Positions 33,798 through 42,435 of a DNA stretch of 64,000 nt are shown in pieces. A program made the translations under genes and the position numbers. Position 1 is the first letter of the stretch, and each line of letters opens with the position of its first letter. The stretch covers positions 186,001 to 250,000 of the forward strand of contig NZ_VKKY01000002.1 in assembly GCF_008271695.1 (NCBI RefSeq), given 5' to 3'. The notes under the pieces are model-generated. The model saw only the letters and a program-made list of their open reading frames with translations. It made no database searches and was not told the DNA's origin. Origin of the DNA: Rufibacter hautae (lineage in GTDB: Bacteria; Bacteroidota; Bacteroidia; Cytophagales; Hymenobacteraceae).

Positions 33798-34595
33798 ATG
33801 AAGTACAAGCAACCAGAGCTTAGAACCGTCAATGTCGTGCGGTACGTGACCCCGCTGCGCGAAGGTGGTTCTCTGCCCGCCATAGTGGAGGCCGATGATG
33901 AGTTTCTCTACGTGCTCAAATTCCGGGGAGCCGGTCAGGGCGTAAAAGCTCTCATTGCCGAACTGGTGGCCGGCGAGATGGCCCGGGTCCTGGGTTTCAG
34001 GGTACCCGAGCTGGTGTTCGCGCACCTGGACGAGAGCTTCGGGCGCACTGAGCCCGATGAAGAGATCCAGGACCTGCTGCGGTTCAGCGAAGGCCTCAAC
34101 CTGGGCCTCCATTACCTGTCCCGGGCCATCACCTTTGACGCGCTGGTCACCACCGTTGACACCAGGCTGGCCTCTGAGGTAGTCTGGTTTGATTGCCTGA
34201 TCACCAACGTAGACCGCACTGCCCGCAACACCAACATGCTCATGTGGCACAAGGAACTTTGGCTTATTGACCATGGCGCGGCCTTTTACTTCCACCACTC
34301 GTGGCAGAACTGGCAGGAGCAGGCCAAGCGGCCGTTCGCCCAGGCCAAAGACCACGTGCTGCTGCCCCAGGCCACGGAACTGGAGGCGGTGGACGCTGAG
34401 TTCAAGGCGATTCTTACCCCGGAGGTAATCCAATCCATTGTATCTTTGATCCCTGAGGACTGGCTCACCGGGGATTCCCCGTTTGCCTCCCCCGAGGAGC
34501 ACCGCCAGGCCTACGCCCAGTTCCTGGAGACCCGCCTAGCCCATACCGAAACCTTTGTGAAAGAAGCGCAACATGCAAGAAAAGCACTTATTTGA
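33798..34595 (+). CDS. HipA-like kinase domain protein (HipA_2)
   Basis: The 265-residue protein starts directly with the N-lobe (REGGSLPAIVEADDEFLYVLKFRGAGQGVKALIAELVAGEMAR, where K in LKF is the ATP lysine). The C-lobe core FDCLITNVDRTARNTNMLMW and WLIDHGAAFYFHH match the catalytic loop N-x-D-R-T/H-x-x-N-N and metal-binding D-H-G of HipA-like kinases. It lacks the N-terminal subdomain of true HipA toxins. The following DUF3037 gene starts inside this gene (23-base overlap). That pairing is known in other bacteria and implies joint function, but no toxin activity has been shown. Confidence 0.85.
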   Translation: MKYKQPELRTVNVVRYVTPLREGGSLPAIVEADDEFLYVLKFRGAGQGVKALIAELVAGEMARVLGFRVPELVFAHLDESFGRTEPDEEIQDLLRFSEGLNLGLHYLSRAITFDALVTTVDTRLASEVVWFDCLITNVDRTARNTNMLMWHKELWLIDHGAAFYFHHSWQNWQEQAKRPFAQAKDHVLLPQATELEAVDAEFKAILTPEVIQSIVSLIPEDWLTGDSPFASPEEHRQAYAQFLETRLAHTETFVKEAQHARKALI

Positions 34596-34956
34596 GTACG
34601 CCGTTTTAAGGGTAGTTCCCTGCGTGGAGCGCGAGGAATTTCTCAATGTGGGTGTGGTGCTCTACTGTTCTTCGCAAGGATTTCTCCAAACCCTGTTCCA
34701 CCTGGACCATACGCGCCTTCAGGCCTTCACAACGCCCGTGGACCTGGACGAACTGCAAGCCCGCCTGGATGCTTTCGCGCGGATCTGCGCCGGTGGCAAA
34801 GTTGGCGGCACCATCGGCCGGTTGCCCATCGCCTCGCGGTTTCGGTGGCTCACCGCCACCCGCAGCACCATCGTGCAGACCTCTCCCGTACACCCGGGCC
34901 TCTGCACCGATCCCCGCGAAACCCTGGACCGCCTGTACCATCAACTGGTGCTGTAG
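34573..34956 (+). CDS. DUF3037 protein, partner of the HipA-like kinase
   Basis: The 127-residue protein begins FEYAVLRVVPCVEREEFLNVGVVLYC, the characteristic DUF3037 opening (an R-x-x-P-x-x-x-R-x-E-x-x-N-x-G-V pattern). It continues FHLDHTRLQAF and ends with PGLCTDPRETLDRLYHQLV, also family-typical. Its ATG lies 23 bases upstream of the kinase stop, in another frame, so translation is probably coupled. The biochemical role is unknown. By analogy to kinase-partner pairs it may regulate or target the kinase, which is inference. Confidence 0.88.
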   Translation: MQEKHLFEYAVLRVVPCVEREEFLNVGVVLYCSSQGFLQTLFHLDHTRLQAFTTPVDLDELQARLDAFARICAGGKVGGTIGRLPIASRFRWLTATRSTIVQTSPVHPGLCTDPRETLDRLYHQLVL

Positions 34957-34996
34957 GTTTGACGACCGGTAGAAGTTGACTTTGGTGCAACGCTCC

Positions 34997-35032
34997 ATTT
35001 AGAGTCTGTTTTTACATAAAAGGCCCCAAAAC
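34997..35032. repeat. Copy of the dispersed ~35 bp imperfect palindrome
   Basis: ATTTAGAGTCTG, TTTTTACATAAAA and GGCCCCAAAACAG, 40 bases after the DUF3037 stop. Confidence 0.6.
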
Positions 35033-35205
35033 AGAGAGCGGCAGATCAAGGGAAATCCTAAGGCGAACAGTTTGAAAAGCATCGGAAATGAATTCATTGT
35101 GCCTGAGTGATGTTTCCTTTCTGAAGCCGTTTGGTAGCCGAAAGCCCAGCAACTGATAATAGAGGCAGACCGCCAAAGGACAGCCTAAAGAGAAGCACAA
35201 CCCAA

Positions 35206-35385
35206 ATGAAGATGTCAGAAGAAGAGTTTGATAATAGATTGGTGGAGACCCTGGATGCTTTCCTGGAAACCATGGCCGAGAGCCCCGAGGTGGACCTGGA
35301 CAGATTCTATACCATGACCTGCCTGCTGGAGAACCTGCGGTTTTTCAGCCCGGTTCTGTACAGCGCCATCAAGAACAAAGAGTAA
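35206..35385 (+). CDS. Small acidic protein of unknown function
   Basis: I choose the ATG at 35206 (MKMSEEEFDNRLVETLDAF, 59 residues), since the 25 possible upstream codons are a basic, low-quality stretch. The protein is helical and acidic, with LVETLDAFLETMAESPEVDLDRFYTM and LLENLRFFSPVLYSAIKNKE. I do not recognise it. A bidirectional terminator follows about 70 bases later, which supports a real transcript. Confidence 0.5.
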   Translation: MKMSEEEFDNRLVETLDAFLETMAESPEVDLDRFYTMTCLLENLRFFSPVLYSAIKNKE

Positions 35386-35452
35386 AAAAAACGGCTCCTG
35401 CGCCCTGGGTCCAGGTAGCGTTTAGCGCCCCTTTTTATCTAAATACCCCCAA

Positions 35453-35482
35453 AAAACAGCCATCTAATGATGGCTGTTTTGG
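35453..35482. terminator. Bidirectional rho-independent terminator
   Basis: AAAACAGCCATC pairs with GATGGCTGTTTT around a TAAT loop, with T and A runs on both sides. Confidence 0.82.
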
Positions 35483-35591
35483 TTTCTATCCCATAAACCT
35501 GAGGCTTCATCACATTTACTTTTGCCTCTGCGCAAAGCTTTCTACTCTTGCTCATCATTAGTACAGGTTGTTACCTCTAACCCTAGAAATT

Positions 35592-37082
35592 ATGAGCACT
35601 TCCCTTCAGAAAGCCAGCCCAACCGCTTGGTGCCTGCCCGCAGGTTCCTTCCTCCGGAGCGGTTTACTTCTTCTCGCCTTCGGGGTAGCCTCGCTGCCGG
35701 CCTGCACCCAAAAAGCCCACCTGGTAGACCCCCAGGTTTCCAATGCCCAAAGCCTCATTACTCAAACTTTCTTCCCCAACCTGGAACGGATTGAGTTCGC
35801 CGCCAACCTGGCAGCCGATGATCACCTGCGCACGGGCCTAACCCCGGGCATGAGCCTGGCCGTGGCTAAAGACGGTAAGGTGATTTTTGAGCGTGCCTAC
35901 GGCGAAGCCGATGTAGAGAACGGGATACTGGCGGGGCCGGAAACCGTGTACAAGATTGGCTCGCTCACCATGCAATTTACCGCCGCCATAGTCATGCGAT
36001 TGGTGGAGGAGGGCCGGGTTTCCCTGGATGATTCCGTCACGCGGTTTCTGCCTGATTACCCCACCCAAGGAAACCAAGTCACCATCCGCCATCTGCTGAA
36101 CCACACCTCCGGCATCAAGTCATTTAGGATAATGGATGAGGAAAACCGGCAGCGGTTCCGGCAGGACCTTACTTACGGAGAGATGGTCCAACACTTTGGG
36201 GAGCAGCCATTTGACTTCCAACCCGGCGAGGCGTTCTCTGAAAACAACATGGCGTATTACCTGCTGGGCGAGATCATCTCCAGGGTAACCGGCCTGCCCT
36301 ATGAAGACTACGTGAACACCCAACTTTTGCAGCCGCTGCAGCTGAACCACACCGCGTTCTGTAATGACAAACGCCTGATTCCCCATCGGGCCCTGGGCTA
36401 CGAGTACGAGGAGGGCAAGCTGATCAATGCCCGGTATGTCAGCATGCAGGTGGCCGGTGGGGCAGGGGCGCTCTGTTCTAATCTAAGTGATCTGCTCCGC
36501 TGGACCTATTTGTTGCACAGTGGTCAGGTGGTATCACCCGCTTCGTTGCGGCAGATGATTTCGCCCACTCGGCTGGCCGGCGGGGATTCCGTGGGGTATG
36601 GCTTCGGGTTGGAGCTGGATGAGTTGGGCGGGCATCCGCAGGTGTTCCATTCGGGCAGTGCCAACGGGTTTGTCTCGGCGCTGGCCCATTACCCACAAGA
36701 TGGCCTCACCGTTGCCGTGTTCATGAATTCCACCATTGGAAAGCCTTTGGAGGTTTTGAAAACACTGGCGCGTGCGGCCCTGGGGTTGGAGGTGCACGAT
36801 CTGCCTCTGCGGTACAAAGAGAGTAGCAGATACCAAGGCACTTATACTTACCGGGTTGGGCATAAAACGCGTGAGCTGCGGGTGTTCTGTGAGAAGGGAC
36901 AACTGAAAGCCCAGCCCTTGGGCGGCAAACCTTTCCGGCTTCTCTACCAGGGAAACCACGTGTTCGTGCCTGAGGTAAACGAGGACCTGCGCCTTGCCTT
37001 CTCCGTGGAAAATGGCCGGGTACAGGGCTTGAACCTGCACGCGGGGCGCTGGGAGGTAACCTCGGCTACACGCAAGTCTTGA
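35592..37082 (+). CDS. Beta-lactamase-class-C-like lipoprotein with altered catalytic residues
   Basis: I start at ATG 35592 (496 residues; an in-frame ATG eight codons earlier is possible). The signal ends in lipobox SLPAC. The domain follows the serine hydrolase/PBP4-like plan: GMSLAVAKDGKVIFERAYGEADVEN, then VYKIGSLTMQFTAAIVMRLVEEGRVSL, RHLLNHTSGIKS, PGEAFSENNMAYYLLGE and FHSGSANGF. Two key positions are wrong. The S-x-x-K motif reads S-L-T-M, with Met (ATG codon) for the general-base Lys. The Y-x-N motif reads E-N-N, with Glu for Tyr. Unless these are sequence errors, classical acyl-enzyme chemistry is unlikely. A C-terminal beta domain (about 415-495) follows. Confidence 0.8.
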   Translation: MSTSLQKASPTAWCLPAGSFLRSGLLLLAFGVASLPACTQKAHLVDPQVSNAQSLITQTFFPNLERIEFAANLAADDHLRTGLTPGMSLAVAKDGKVIFERAYGEADVENGILAGPETVYKIGSLTMQFTAAIVMRLVEEGRVSLDDSVTRFLPDYPTQGNQVTIRHLLNHTSGIKSFRIMDEENRQRFRQDLTYGEMVQHFGEQPFDFQPGEAFSENNMAYYLLGEIISRVTGLPYEDYVNTQLLQPLQLNHTAFCNDKRLIPHRALGYEYEEGKLINARYVSMQVAGGAGALCSNLSDLLRWTYLLHSGQVVSPASLRQMISPTRLAGGDSVGYGFGLELDELGGHPQVFHSGSANGFVSALAHYPQDGLTVAVFMNSTIGKPLEVLKTLARAALGLEVHDLPLRYKESSRYQGTYTYRVGHKTRELRVFCEKGQLKAQPLGGKPFRLLYQGNHVFVPEVNEDLRLAFSVENGRVQGLNLHAGRWEVTSATRKS

Positions 37083-37117
37083 TCAAAGAAGCCTTCTTCA
37101 TCATGAAATGACGGTGG

Positions 37118-37154
37118 TGTTTTGAGCCGGTTTTTAGGAAAACAGCCGCTAAAT
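37118..37154. repeat. Copy of the dispersed ~35 bp imperfect palindrome
   Basis: GTTTTGAGCCGG, TTTTTAGGAAAA and CAGCCGCTAAATAGC, 36 bases after the serine-hydrolase-like stop. Confidence 0.65.
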
Positions 37155-37321
37155 AGCAGTCCTTCCGGTATGTTCCACCTCGCCTCGCCAAAGGCATTTT
37201 CCTTCTTAAGCTGATACTCCCTTGCCCCGTCAACGGCTTTCATCACATTTTCGGCGGCACTCGTCACTTTTTTTATTTTCCAATCGGGCATTGCCCTATC
37301 ATTGTTTTAAAATCCTGAGCC

Positions 37322-38842
37322 ATGAACGACCTCGTCAATAATCCTTCGTACCTCAAAAGAGTAGAGTTTTGGGGCGCCACTACCATCTTCGTCTTTGCGG
37401 TTTTCTTCCTGACCACCATTTCCCACGGGCCAGACCAGCATCGGTTTGATGAGGCGGGAATTCCGTTTTACTATTACCAGGACTATTTCTTCCCGAGGCT
37501 CATTCGCTACATGCTGCTTTACCTGGGTTTCCTGCTCCTCAATTTCAAAGTCATTCCCCAACTTATGGATAAAGAGAGTTTGGTTAAGAATATCATTATT
37601 GTTGTGGGGCTCTTTCTGTTGGCCGGGATGGTGTTTGGCATCACGAATACCTACTCTAAAAACTATCTCTTTAACCGGTACCCTACTGAGGATGATGCGT
37701 ACCAGGCTTTTTTCCAGGACAGCTATTTCTACGCCTTCCGGTTGCTGTTGCTCATCGGGTTTTACGCCTTCATCAAGTATGTGGGGCTATACCTGCTGTC
37801 CAGCTCAGAGGCTATCCAATCTAAATACCGCCTCATCACCCGCGACGGCCTGGCCGCTTTTGTGATCTGGATGATCAGTATGTTCCTCTTGATGGTAGTG
37901 GATGCCGAAGGGGAGTTTATTTTGGGTTGGGGCATTGTGGGGCCCAGTAGTATCCTGCTTTACTGCTACTCGTTTTATGCCCTTATTCCTAAATCTCTGC
38001 CTAAAAAGAAACCCTTCAGAGCGTATTTGGGAAAAGCAGTTCTGGTACTGATTGCCTCCATCGTTCCCATTGGGTTTCTGGCGCTGCTTCTGGTACAGAC
38101 TAATGTCCAGGATAATGAGTTTGCCTTCATTATAGCAATTTTCAATGTTTTCTTTCAGTTACTCATCACGGTACCTGTTTCCTGGGTACTGTTCAAGCGC
38201 CAGATGCAGGGTCACGCCGAGATCCACGTACTGAAGCAGGAACTGGGACAGTCAACCGCCAACTTTGACTTCCTGCGCTCACAGATCAACCCGCATTTTC
38301 TGTTCAACGCGTTGAATACGATCTACGGCACTGCCATCCAGGAAAACGCCGAGCGCACGAGCGAGGGCGTGGAAAGGCTGGGCAACATGATGCGCTTCAT
38401 GCTGCAGGAGAATCTGCAGGAAAGAATATCGCTGGTGCGCGAAGTGGAGTACCTGGAGAACTATATCAGCTTCCAGCGCCTCCGCACCGATGAAAGCCCC
38501 AGCGTACGCATCACGGCTCAGATAGAGCAACCTATTTGCCCCATCCAGATATCGCCCATGCTGCTTATTCCGTTCGTGGAGAATGCCTTCAAGCACGGCA
38601 TCAGTTTCCGGGAGCCTTCGCACATCAACATCACGCTGGAGGTGAAAGAGAAGACCCTGTACTTTGACGTGCACAACAGCAAGCATGACAAGCAGGGCAC
38701 CGATCCGGAGAAAGACAAAAGCGGCATCGGGCTGGTGAACGTGCGGCAGCGTCTGCAGTTGCTGTACCCGGGGCGGCACGAACTCATCATCCGGGAAACA
38801 GGGAAAGAATTTTTTGTGCATCTTACCCTGCAGGTAGCCTAG
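37322..38842 (+). CDS. LytS-type sensor histidine kinase
   Basis: The 506-residue protein has an N-terminal membrane domain of about eight hydrophobic segments (residues 15-300). The kinase core begins with SQINPHFLFNALNTIYG (the phospho-accepting His in PHFLFN, about 325) and carries the HATPase region: LLIPFVENAFKHGI (N box) and DKSGIGLVNVRQRLQLLY (G box). This is the PF06580/HATPase_c layout. It phosphorylates the adjacent LytTR regulator, which starts 15 bases after its stop. No extracellular sensor domain is visible, so the signal is probably sensed in the membrane. Confidence 0.93.
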   Translation: MNDLVNNPSYLKRVEFWGATTIFVFAVFFLTTISHGPDQHRFDEAGIPFYYYQDYFFPRLIRYMLLYLGFLLLNFKVIPQLMDKESLVKNIIIVVGLFLLAGMVFGITNTYSKNYLFNRYPTEDDAYQAFFQDSYFYAFRLLLLIGFYAFIKYVGLYLLSSSEAIQSKYRLITRDGLAAFVIWMISMFLLMVVDAEGEFILGWGIVGPSSILLYCYSFYALIPKSLPKKKPFRAYLGKAVLVLIASIVPIGFLALLLVQTNVQDNEFAFIIAIFNVFFQLLITVPVSWVLFKRQMQGHAEIHVLKQELGQSTANFDFLRSQINPHFLFNALNTIYGTAIQENAERTSEGVERLGNMMRFMLQENLQERISLVREVEYLENYISFQRLRTDESPSVRITAQIEQPICPIQISPMLLIPFVENAFKHGISFREPSHINITLEVKEKTLYFDVHNSKHDKQGTDPEKDKSGIGLVNVRQRLQLLYPGRHELIIRETGKEFFVHLTLQVA

Positions 38843-38857
38843 TTCGTTAAAACCTTT

Positions 38858-39553
38858 ATGTCCACTTCTACTATGAAAGCCATTGCCATTGACGATGAAC
38901 CCATAGCGCTGGAGATTGTGCGATCGCACGCCTCAAAGGTGCCGTTCCTGGACCTGAAAGCCGAGTTCACCGATGCCTTCAAAGCCCTGGAGTACCTGCA
39001 GAAGGAGAGCATTGACTTACTGTTCCTGGACATAAAGATGCCCGATATCTCGGGCATCGATTTTTTCAATTCGCTGAGCAAAAAGCCGCTGCTCATTTTC
39101 ACCACCGCCTACTCAGAGCACGCCGTGACCTCCTTTGAGATGGATGCCGTGGATTACCTGCTCAAGCCGTTCTCTTTGTCACGGTTCCTCAAGGGCTGCA
39201 ACAAGGCGTTTGAGCTCCATAATTTCAGAAACGCCTCCGAAACCACGGACCACCTCTACATCAAAACCGGCTACGAGCAGATCAAGGTTTTCTTTGAGGA
39301 CATCCTGTACCTGGAGGCCACTGGCAACTACGTCACTTTCGCTACCAAAGAGAAAAGCATCCTCTCGCGCAGCACCTTCATAGAAGCCATCAACCTGCTG
39401 CCCCCTGATAAATTCGTGCGGGTGCACCGGTCTTTCGTGGTGGCCGTGAACAAGATTGACAAAGTGGAAAGGCACCAGGTCACCATCAATCACAAAACCA
39501 TCCCCCTCAGCGAAGCCTTCCGCCAAAGCCTCACTGCTTACCTAAGCCGGTAA
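38858..39553 (+). CDS. LytTR-family response regulator
   Basis: The 231-residue protein has a receiver domain (AIAIDDEPIAL acidic pair, LLFLDIKMPDISGIDF with phospho-acceptor Asp about residue 60, TTAYSEHAV, YLLKPFSL). A LytTR DNA-binding domain follows (DHLYIKTGYEQIKVFFEDILYLEATGNYV, FVRVHRSFVVAVNKI). It is co-transcribed with the LytS kinase upstream. LytTR regulators bind paired direct repeats upstream of target genes; targets are not identifiable here. The ATG chosen gives MSTSTMKAIAI; a second ATG five codons in is just as plausible. Confidence 0.94.
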   Translation: MSTSTMKAIAIDDEPIALEIVRSHASKVPFLDLKAEFTDAFKALEYLQKESIDLLFLDIKMPDISGIDFFNSLSKKPLLIFTTAYSEHAVTSFEMDAVDYLLKPFSLSRFLKGCNKAFELHNFRNASETTDHLYIKTGYEQIKVFFEDILYLEATGNYVTFATKEKSILSRSTFIEAINLLPPDKFVRVHRSFVVAVNKIDKVERHQVTINHKTIPLSEAFRQSLTAYLSR

Positions 39554-39565
39554 AATAGGTATGGC

Positions 39566-39601
39566 CGTTTTAGCCTCTTTTTCAGAAAACAACTCCAAAA
39601 C
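39566..39601. repeat. Copy of the dispersed ~35 bp imperfect palindrome
   Basis: CCGTTTTAGCCTC, TTTTTCAGAAAA and CAACTCCAAAACTG, 13 bases after the regulator stop. Confidence 0.62.
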
Positions 39602-39637
39602 TGACTGAAGTGTTGATGGTGTTTGTTAACGCATTTC

Positions 39638-39831
39638 GTCCCCCTTTAAAGGGGGTAGGGGGATGACCACTCGTGCAGATTCTGACATTCCCAATATGTA
39701 GGGGCAATCCCTTGTGGTTGCCCATTACAGTGTTTCACAGCAAAAGGGCAACCACAAGGGATTGCCCCTACAATATGGAATGCATTCTTCAGCAGAAGAA
39801 ATCATCCCCCTACCCCCTTCAAAGGGGGACG
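39638..39831. repeat. Large nested inverted repeat of two dispersed elements
   Basis: The outer arms are GTCCCCCTTTAAAGGGGGTA.. (39638-39666) and ..TACCCCCTTCAAAGGGGGAC (about 39804-39831). The inner arms are TGTAGGGGCAATCCCTTGTG.. (39697-39723) and its reverse complement (39746-39771). Both arms also occur in 22009-22212, so this is a recurring composite rather than a one-off hairpin. It fills the gap between the convergent regulator and photoproduct-lyase genes. Confidence 0.85.
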
Positions 39832-39851
39832 GAATGCGTGCATAAGACGAA

Positions 39852-39892
39852 AACAAAAAGCCGGTAAGAGTTCTCTCACCGGCTTTTTGTTT
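39852..39892. terminator. Bidirectional terminator between convergent genes
   Basis: AACAAAAAGCCGGT pairs with ACCGGCTTTTTGTT. It serves the minus-strand photoproduct-lyase gene and probably the regulator. Confidence 0.85.
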
Positions 39893-39912
39893 TCTAAAAT
39901 AAATACTTCGGC

Positions 39913-40992
39913 TTAGGTCCAATAAAGAATGGGAGCCTCAGGGAAGCGTCTTTTGAGTTCGCTGTAGAAGAAGCTGCGCAGCATGGTCATGGTGGCGGCA
40001 TTGTAGACGTACTTCTTGCCCCCGAACTTGTTGTACTTGAGGGAACGGTTGCTCTCGTCAAAGTCAATGATGGTGTTGGGGTACCATTCCTGCAAGAGCG
40101 CCTTGGAGCCCGGCGTGAACCGGTGGCTGATCAACTCAAAAGTGAACTCACAGGGGAAATTCAGGGTCTGCTCCAGCCGGTCAAGTAAATAGGTGTACTG
40201 CTCTTCCCAGTCCGGCACGGGCATGATGGGGGCGATGACCAGGCCTACTTTGTAACCTCCACCGCCTTGGGCCTGCGGTAATGCCAACTTGCGGATGGCG
40301 GCTAACCGGGCCTCCATAGAGGCGGTACCACCTTCCATGCGACGAGAGATGAAATCGGTGTTGAGGCTGATGCGGGGTTGGGTGTGGCCGTTGTGCGGAA
40401 GGTTGAGTAGGCCGTCTACCTGGTCAAACTTAGAAACCCAGCGCAGGTGCATGTTCTCCTGCTCTCCGAAGAAACGGATGGTCTCGGCCAGGCTGCCGGT
40501 GAGGTGCTCAATGCCCAGCGGATCTGTGTAGCAGCTCGCCTCAAAGGTGGTTACCTGGTTGGGGTTGCGGTAGTTCACCAGGTTGTTGAGAATGGTAGGC
40601 AGGTTAGCGAAGGTCCTGATCACGGGCGGACCCTGCAAACTACCCGCCAAATAGCAATACTGGCAGTGGGCAGGACAGCCTTCGGCCAGGTGAAACTGGT
40701 AATCGGCGGAGGGAGGAATGGGTTGCAGTTTCAAAGCGCTGGGTGGGGCCGTGACAATGGCCAAAGTGCTTTTGGCCTTGCGGTACGTTTCCCGCTCGTC
40801 TTCGCCGCGCAAACCCGTCAGCCGGTTCTGCTTTAACTCCTGCACCGGCAAGCCCAGGGCCTGCACCCGCTCGTAAATCTGCCTGCCCCAGGGCTCGTCC
40901 AACGCGGCCGGGGTGATAAGTACTTGCTTGGGCATCCATATTTTAGAGCGGATCTCCGCTTTGGGGTTTACAATCTCCTGAACTGCTTCCAT
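39913..40992 (-). CDS. Spore photoproduct lyase family radical SAM protein
   Basis: The 359-residue protein carries the radical SAM cluster motif C-x(3)-C-x(2)-C in EGCPAHCQYCYLAG (about residues 109-122). SPL-type blocks follow: FEASCYTDPLGIEHLTG, RWVSKFDQVDGLL, PRISLNTDFISRRMEGGT, GYKVGLVIAPIMPVPDWEEQY and ELISHRFTPGSK. SPL splits the thymine spore photoproduct with a 5'-deoxyadenosyl radical, normally in Firmicutes spores. In a non-sporulating Bacteroidota the lesion repaired is unclear; UV damage formed in dry or packed DNA is the usual suggestion. It faces a second, different family member across 200 bases of shared upstream DNA. Confidence 0.88.
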   Translation of the reverse strand: MEAVQEIVNPKAEIRSKIWMPKQVLITPAALDEPWGRQIYERVQALGLPVQELKQNRLTGLRGEDERETYRKAKSTLAIVTAPPSALKLQPIPPSADYQFHLAEGCPAHCQYCYLAGSLQGPPVIRTFANLPTILNNLVNYRNPNQVTTFEASCYTDPLGIEHLTGSLAETIRFFGEQENMHLRWVSKFDQVDGLLNLPHNGHTQPRISLNTDFISRRMEGGTASMEARLAAIRKLALPQAQGGGGYKVGLVIAPIMPVPDWEEQYTYLLDRLEQTLNFPCEFTFELISHRFTPGSKALLQEWYPNTIIDFDESNRSLKYNKFGGKKYVYNAATMTMLRSFFYSELKRRFPEAPILYWT

Positions 40993-41199
40993 GTATGTAT
41001 TTTCTAGCTGAAGTAAGGGGTAATTCTAGGGGCAGCACACTACCATAAAAAGGCTTCTCTGCTGCTATAGAACTAACATCAACCTACCCGCTTTGATTCA
41101 TATTTTAAGCCTGTAATTAGTTTGTAAGTAATTGTAAATCAATATTTTATAAATATATTTTCCTGAACCAGACCATTGTTTTGGCTGTTCTAAAAGGGT

Positions 41200-42231
41200 A
41201 TGCAGAAATTCAATCCATCTACCATTCTCTACACCCCCGATGCCCTGAATGACCGCGGGCAGAAGGCTTTGCTCACCTACCCAGACGCGGTGCCGCAGGC
41301 CATTGCGCAGCATAACCGCTTGCCGGCTTTGGAGGGAAACCATTACCAGGTGAAGTCAGATGTGTTGGTGCTGGGCCGCCTGAAAACGTTGCTGTGCCGG
41401 GAGAGCGGCCGCAGCTCAGATTTCATCGCGCCTAGCCTGGCCAATGGTTGTCTGGGCGCTTGTGCCTATTGCTACGTAGACCGCAACAAGACCGTGAACC
41501 CCATCACGCTGTTTACCAACACCGAGGAGATTCTGTCGGCCGTGAACAAGCACGTGCAAAAGCAGCCCTGGCCCAAAGTCCCGAACCAAACGCATGCCCA
41601 GTTCTATACCTATGACATCGGGTGTAATTCAGACGTGTCGGTGGATGCTTCTATCTCTGATGGCGTGGAGACGGCGATTCGGTTCTTCCGAGACCATCCC
41701 AAAGCGTTCGCCACTTTCGCCACCAAGTTTGTGAACCCACAGATGCTGGATTATGACCCGCAGGGCAAGACCCGCATCAGGTTCAGCCTGCTGCCCCAGA
41801 AGGTAAGCAAGTTGGTAGACGTGCGCACCGATAGCCTGGCCAAGCGTCTGGCCGCCATCACCGACTTCTACCAGGCCGGTTATGACGTGCACGTGAATTT
41901 CTCGCCGGTGATTGTGTATGAAGGCTGGCTGGAGGATTACCGCGAGTTGTTTGAGCAGTTGAATGAGGTGGTTCCTCCCAAGCTGAAGGAGACCATGAGC
42001 TGCGAGGTGATCTTTCTCACGCACAACCAGTGGCAGCACGAGATTAACCTGTCCATCAACCCTAAAGCCGAGAACATGATCTGGGCGCCGGCTATCCAGG
42101 AGACCAAGCAGAGCCAGTTTGGCGGCATCAATGTGCGTTACCAATACCAGCTAAAGGCCCAATGGATAGCTGAATTCAAGAAGCTGCAGCAGGAAGTGAT
42201 TCCGTGGTGCCAGATCAGGTACATTTTCTAA
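41200..42231 (+). CDS. SPL-family radical SAM protein, divergent second member
   Basis: The 343-residue protein opens MQKFNPSTILYTPDAL and has the cluster motif C-x(3)-C-x(2)-C in NGCLGACAYCYVDRN (about 85-99). After it come YDIGCNSDVSVDASISDG, FATKFVNPQML, RIRFSLLPQKVSKLVDVRT, VHVNFSPVIVYEGWLEDY and a C-terminal SQFGGINVRYQ. This matches the 'spore photoproduct lyase family' subgroup separate from classical SPL. The distant similarity to its neighbour at 39913 and the divergent arrangement suggest they work on related damage or substrates. The start is fixed by the conserved opening; the AT-rich 41100-41165 segment probably holds both promoters. Confidence 0.87.
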   Translation: MQKFNPSTILYTPDALNDRGQKALLTYPDAVPQAIAQHNRLPALEGNHYQVKSDVLVLGRLKTLLCRESGRSSDFIAPSLANGCLGACAYCYVDRNKTVNPITLFTNTEEILSAVNKHVQKQPWPKVPNQTHAQFYTYDIGCNSDVSVDASISDGVETAIRFFRDHPKAFATFATKFVNPQMLDYDPQGKTRIRFSLLPQKVSKLVDVRTDSLAKRLAAITDFYQAGYDVHVNFSPVIVYEGWLEDYRELFEQLNEVVPPKLKETMSCEVIFLTHNQWQHEINLSINPKAENMIWAPAIQETKQSQFGGINVRYQYQLKAQWIAEFKKLQQEVIPWCQIRYIF

Positions 42232-42251
42232 AAAACAGTCCTTAAACGCCT

Positions 42252-42291
42252 AAGCCTCTGTTCCGCCCTCTTGGGAGCAGAGGCTTTTTTA
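42252..42291 (+). terminator. Rho-independent terminator after the second SPL gene
   Basis: AAGCCTCTG pairs with CAGAGGCTT, followed by TTTTT. A truncated 35 bp-family copy (AAAAACAGTCCTTAAACG) lies at 42231-42249. Confidence 0.85.
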
Positions 42292-42435
42292 ATCCTTCGT
42301 TTCATTAGTCAGAGGCTTAGATAAGTCATTGCAGGTCTTTATATTAGATTCAGCAACAGACGCATCATTCCATCTGTGAATCACGCCCCTGATTCCAGCA
42401 AAAGACCCTATACCTTTCACCAAACCATTTTCAAC

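Noticed and set aside
33798-34956. Classical HipBA toxin-antitoxin module
   Set aside because: There is no HipB-like helix-turn-helix gene, and the kinase lacks the HipA N-terminal subdomain; the partner is DUF3037.
39638-39831. Insertion sequence with terminal inverted repeats
   Set aside because: The inverted arms enclose under 200 bases with no transposase gene. The arms are dispersed repeats found in other gaps.
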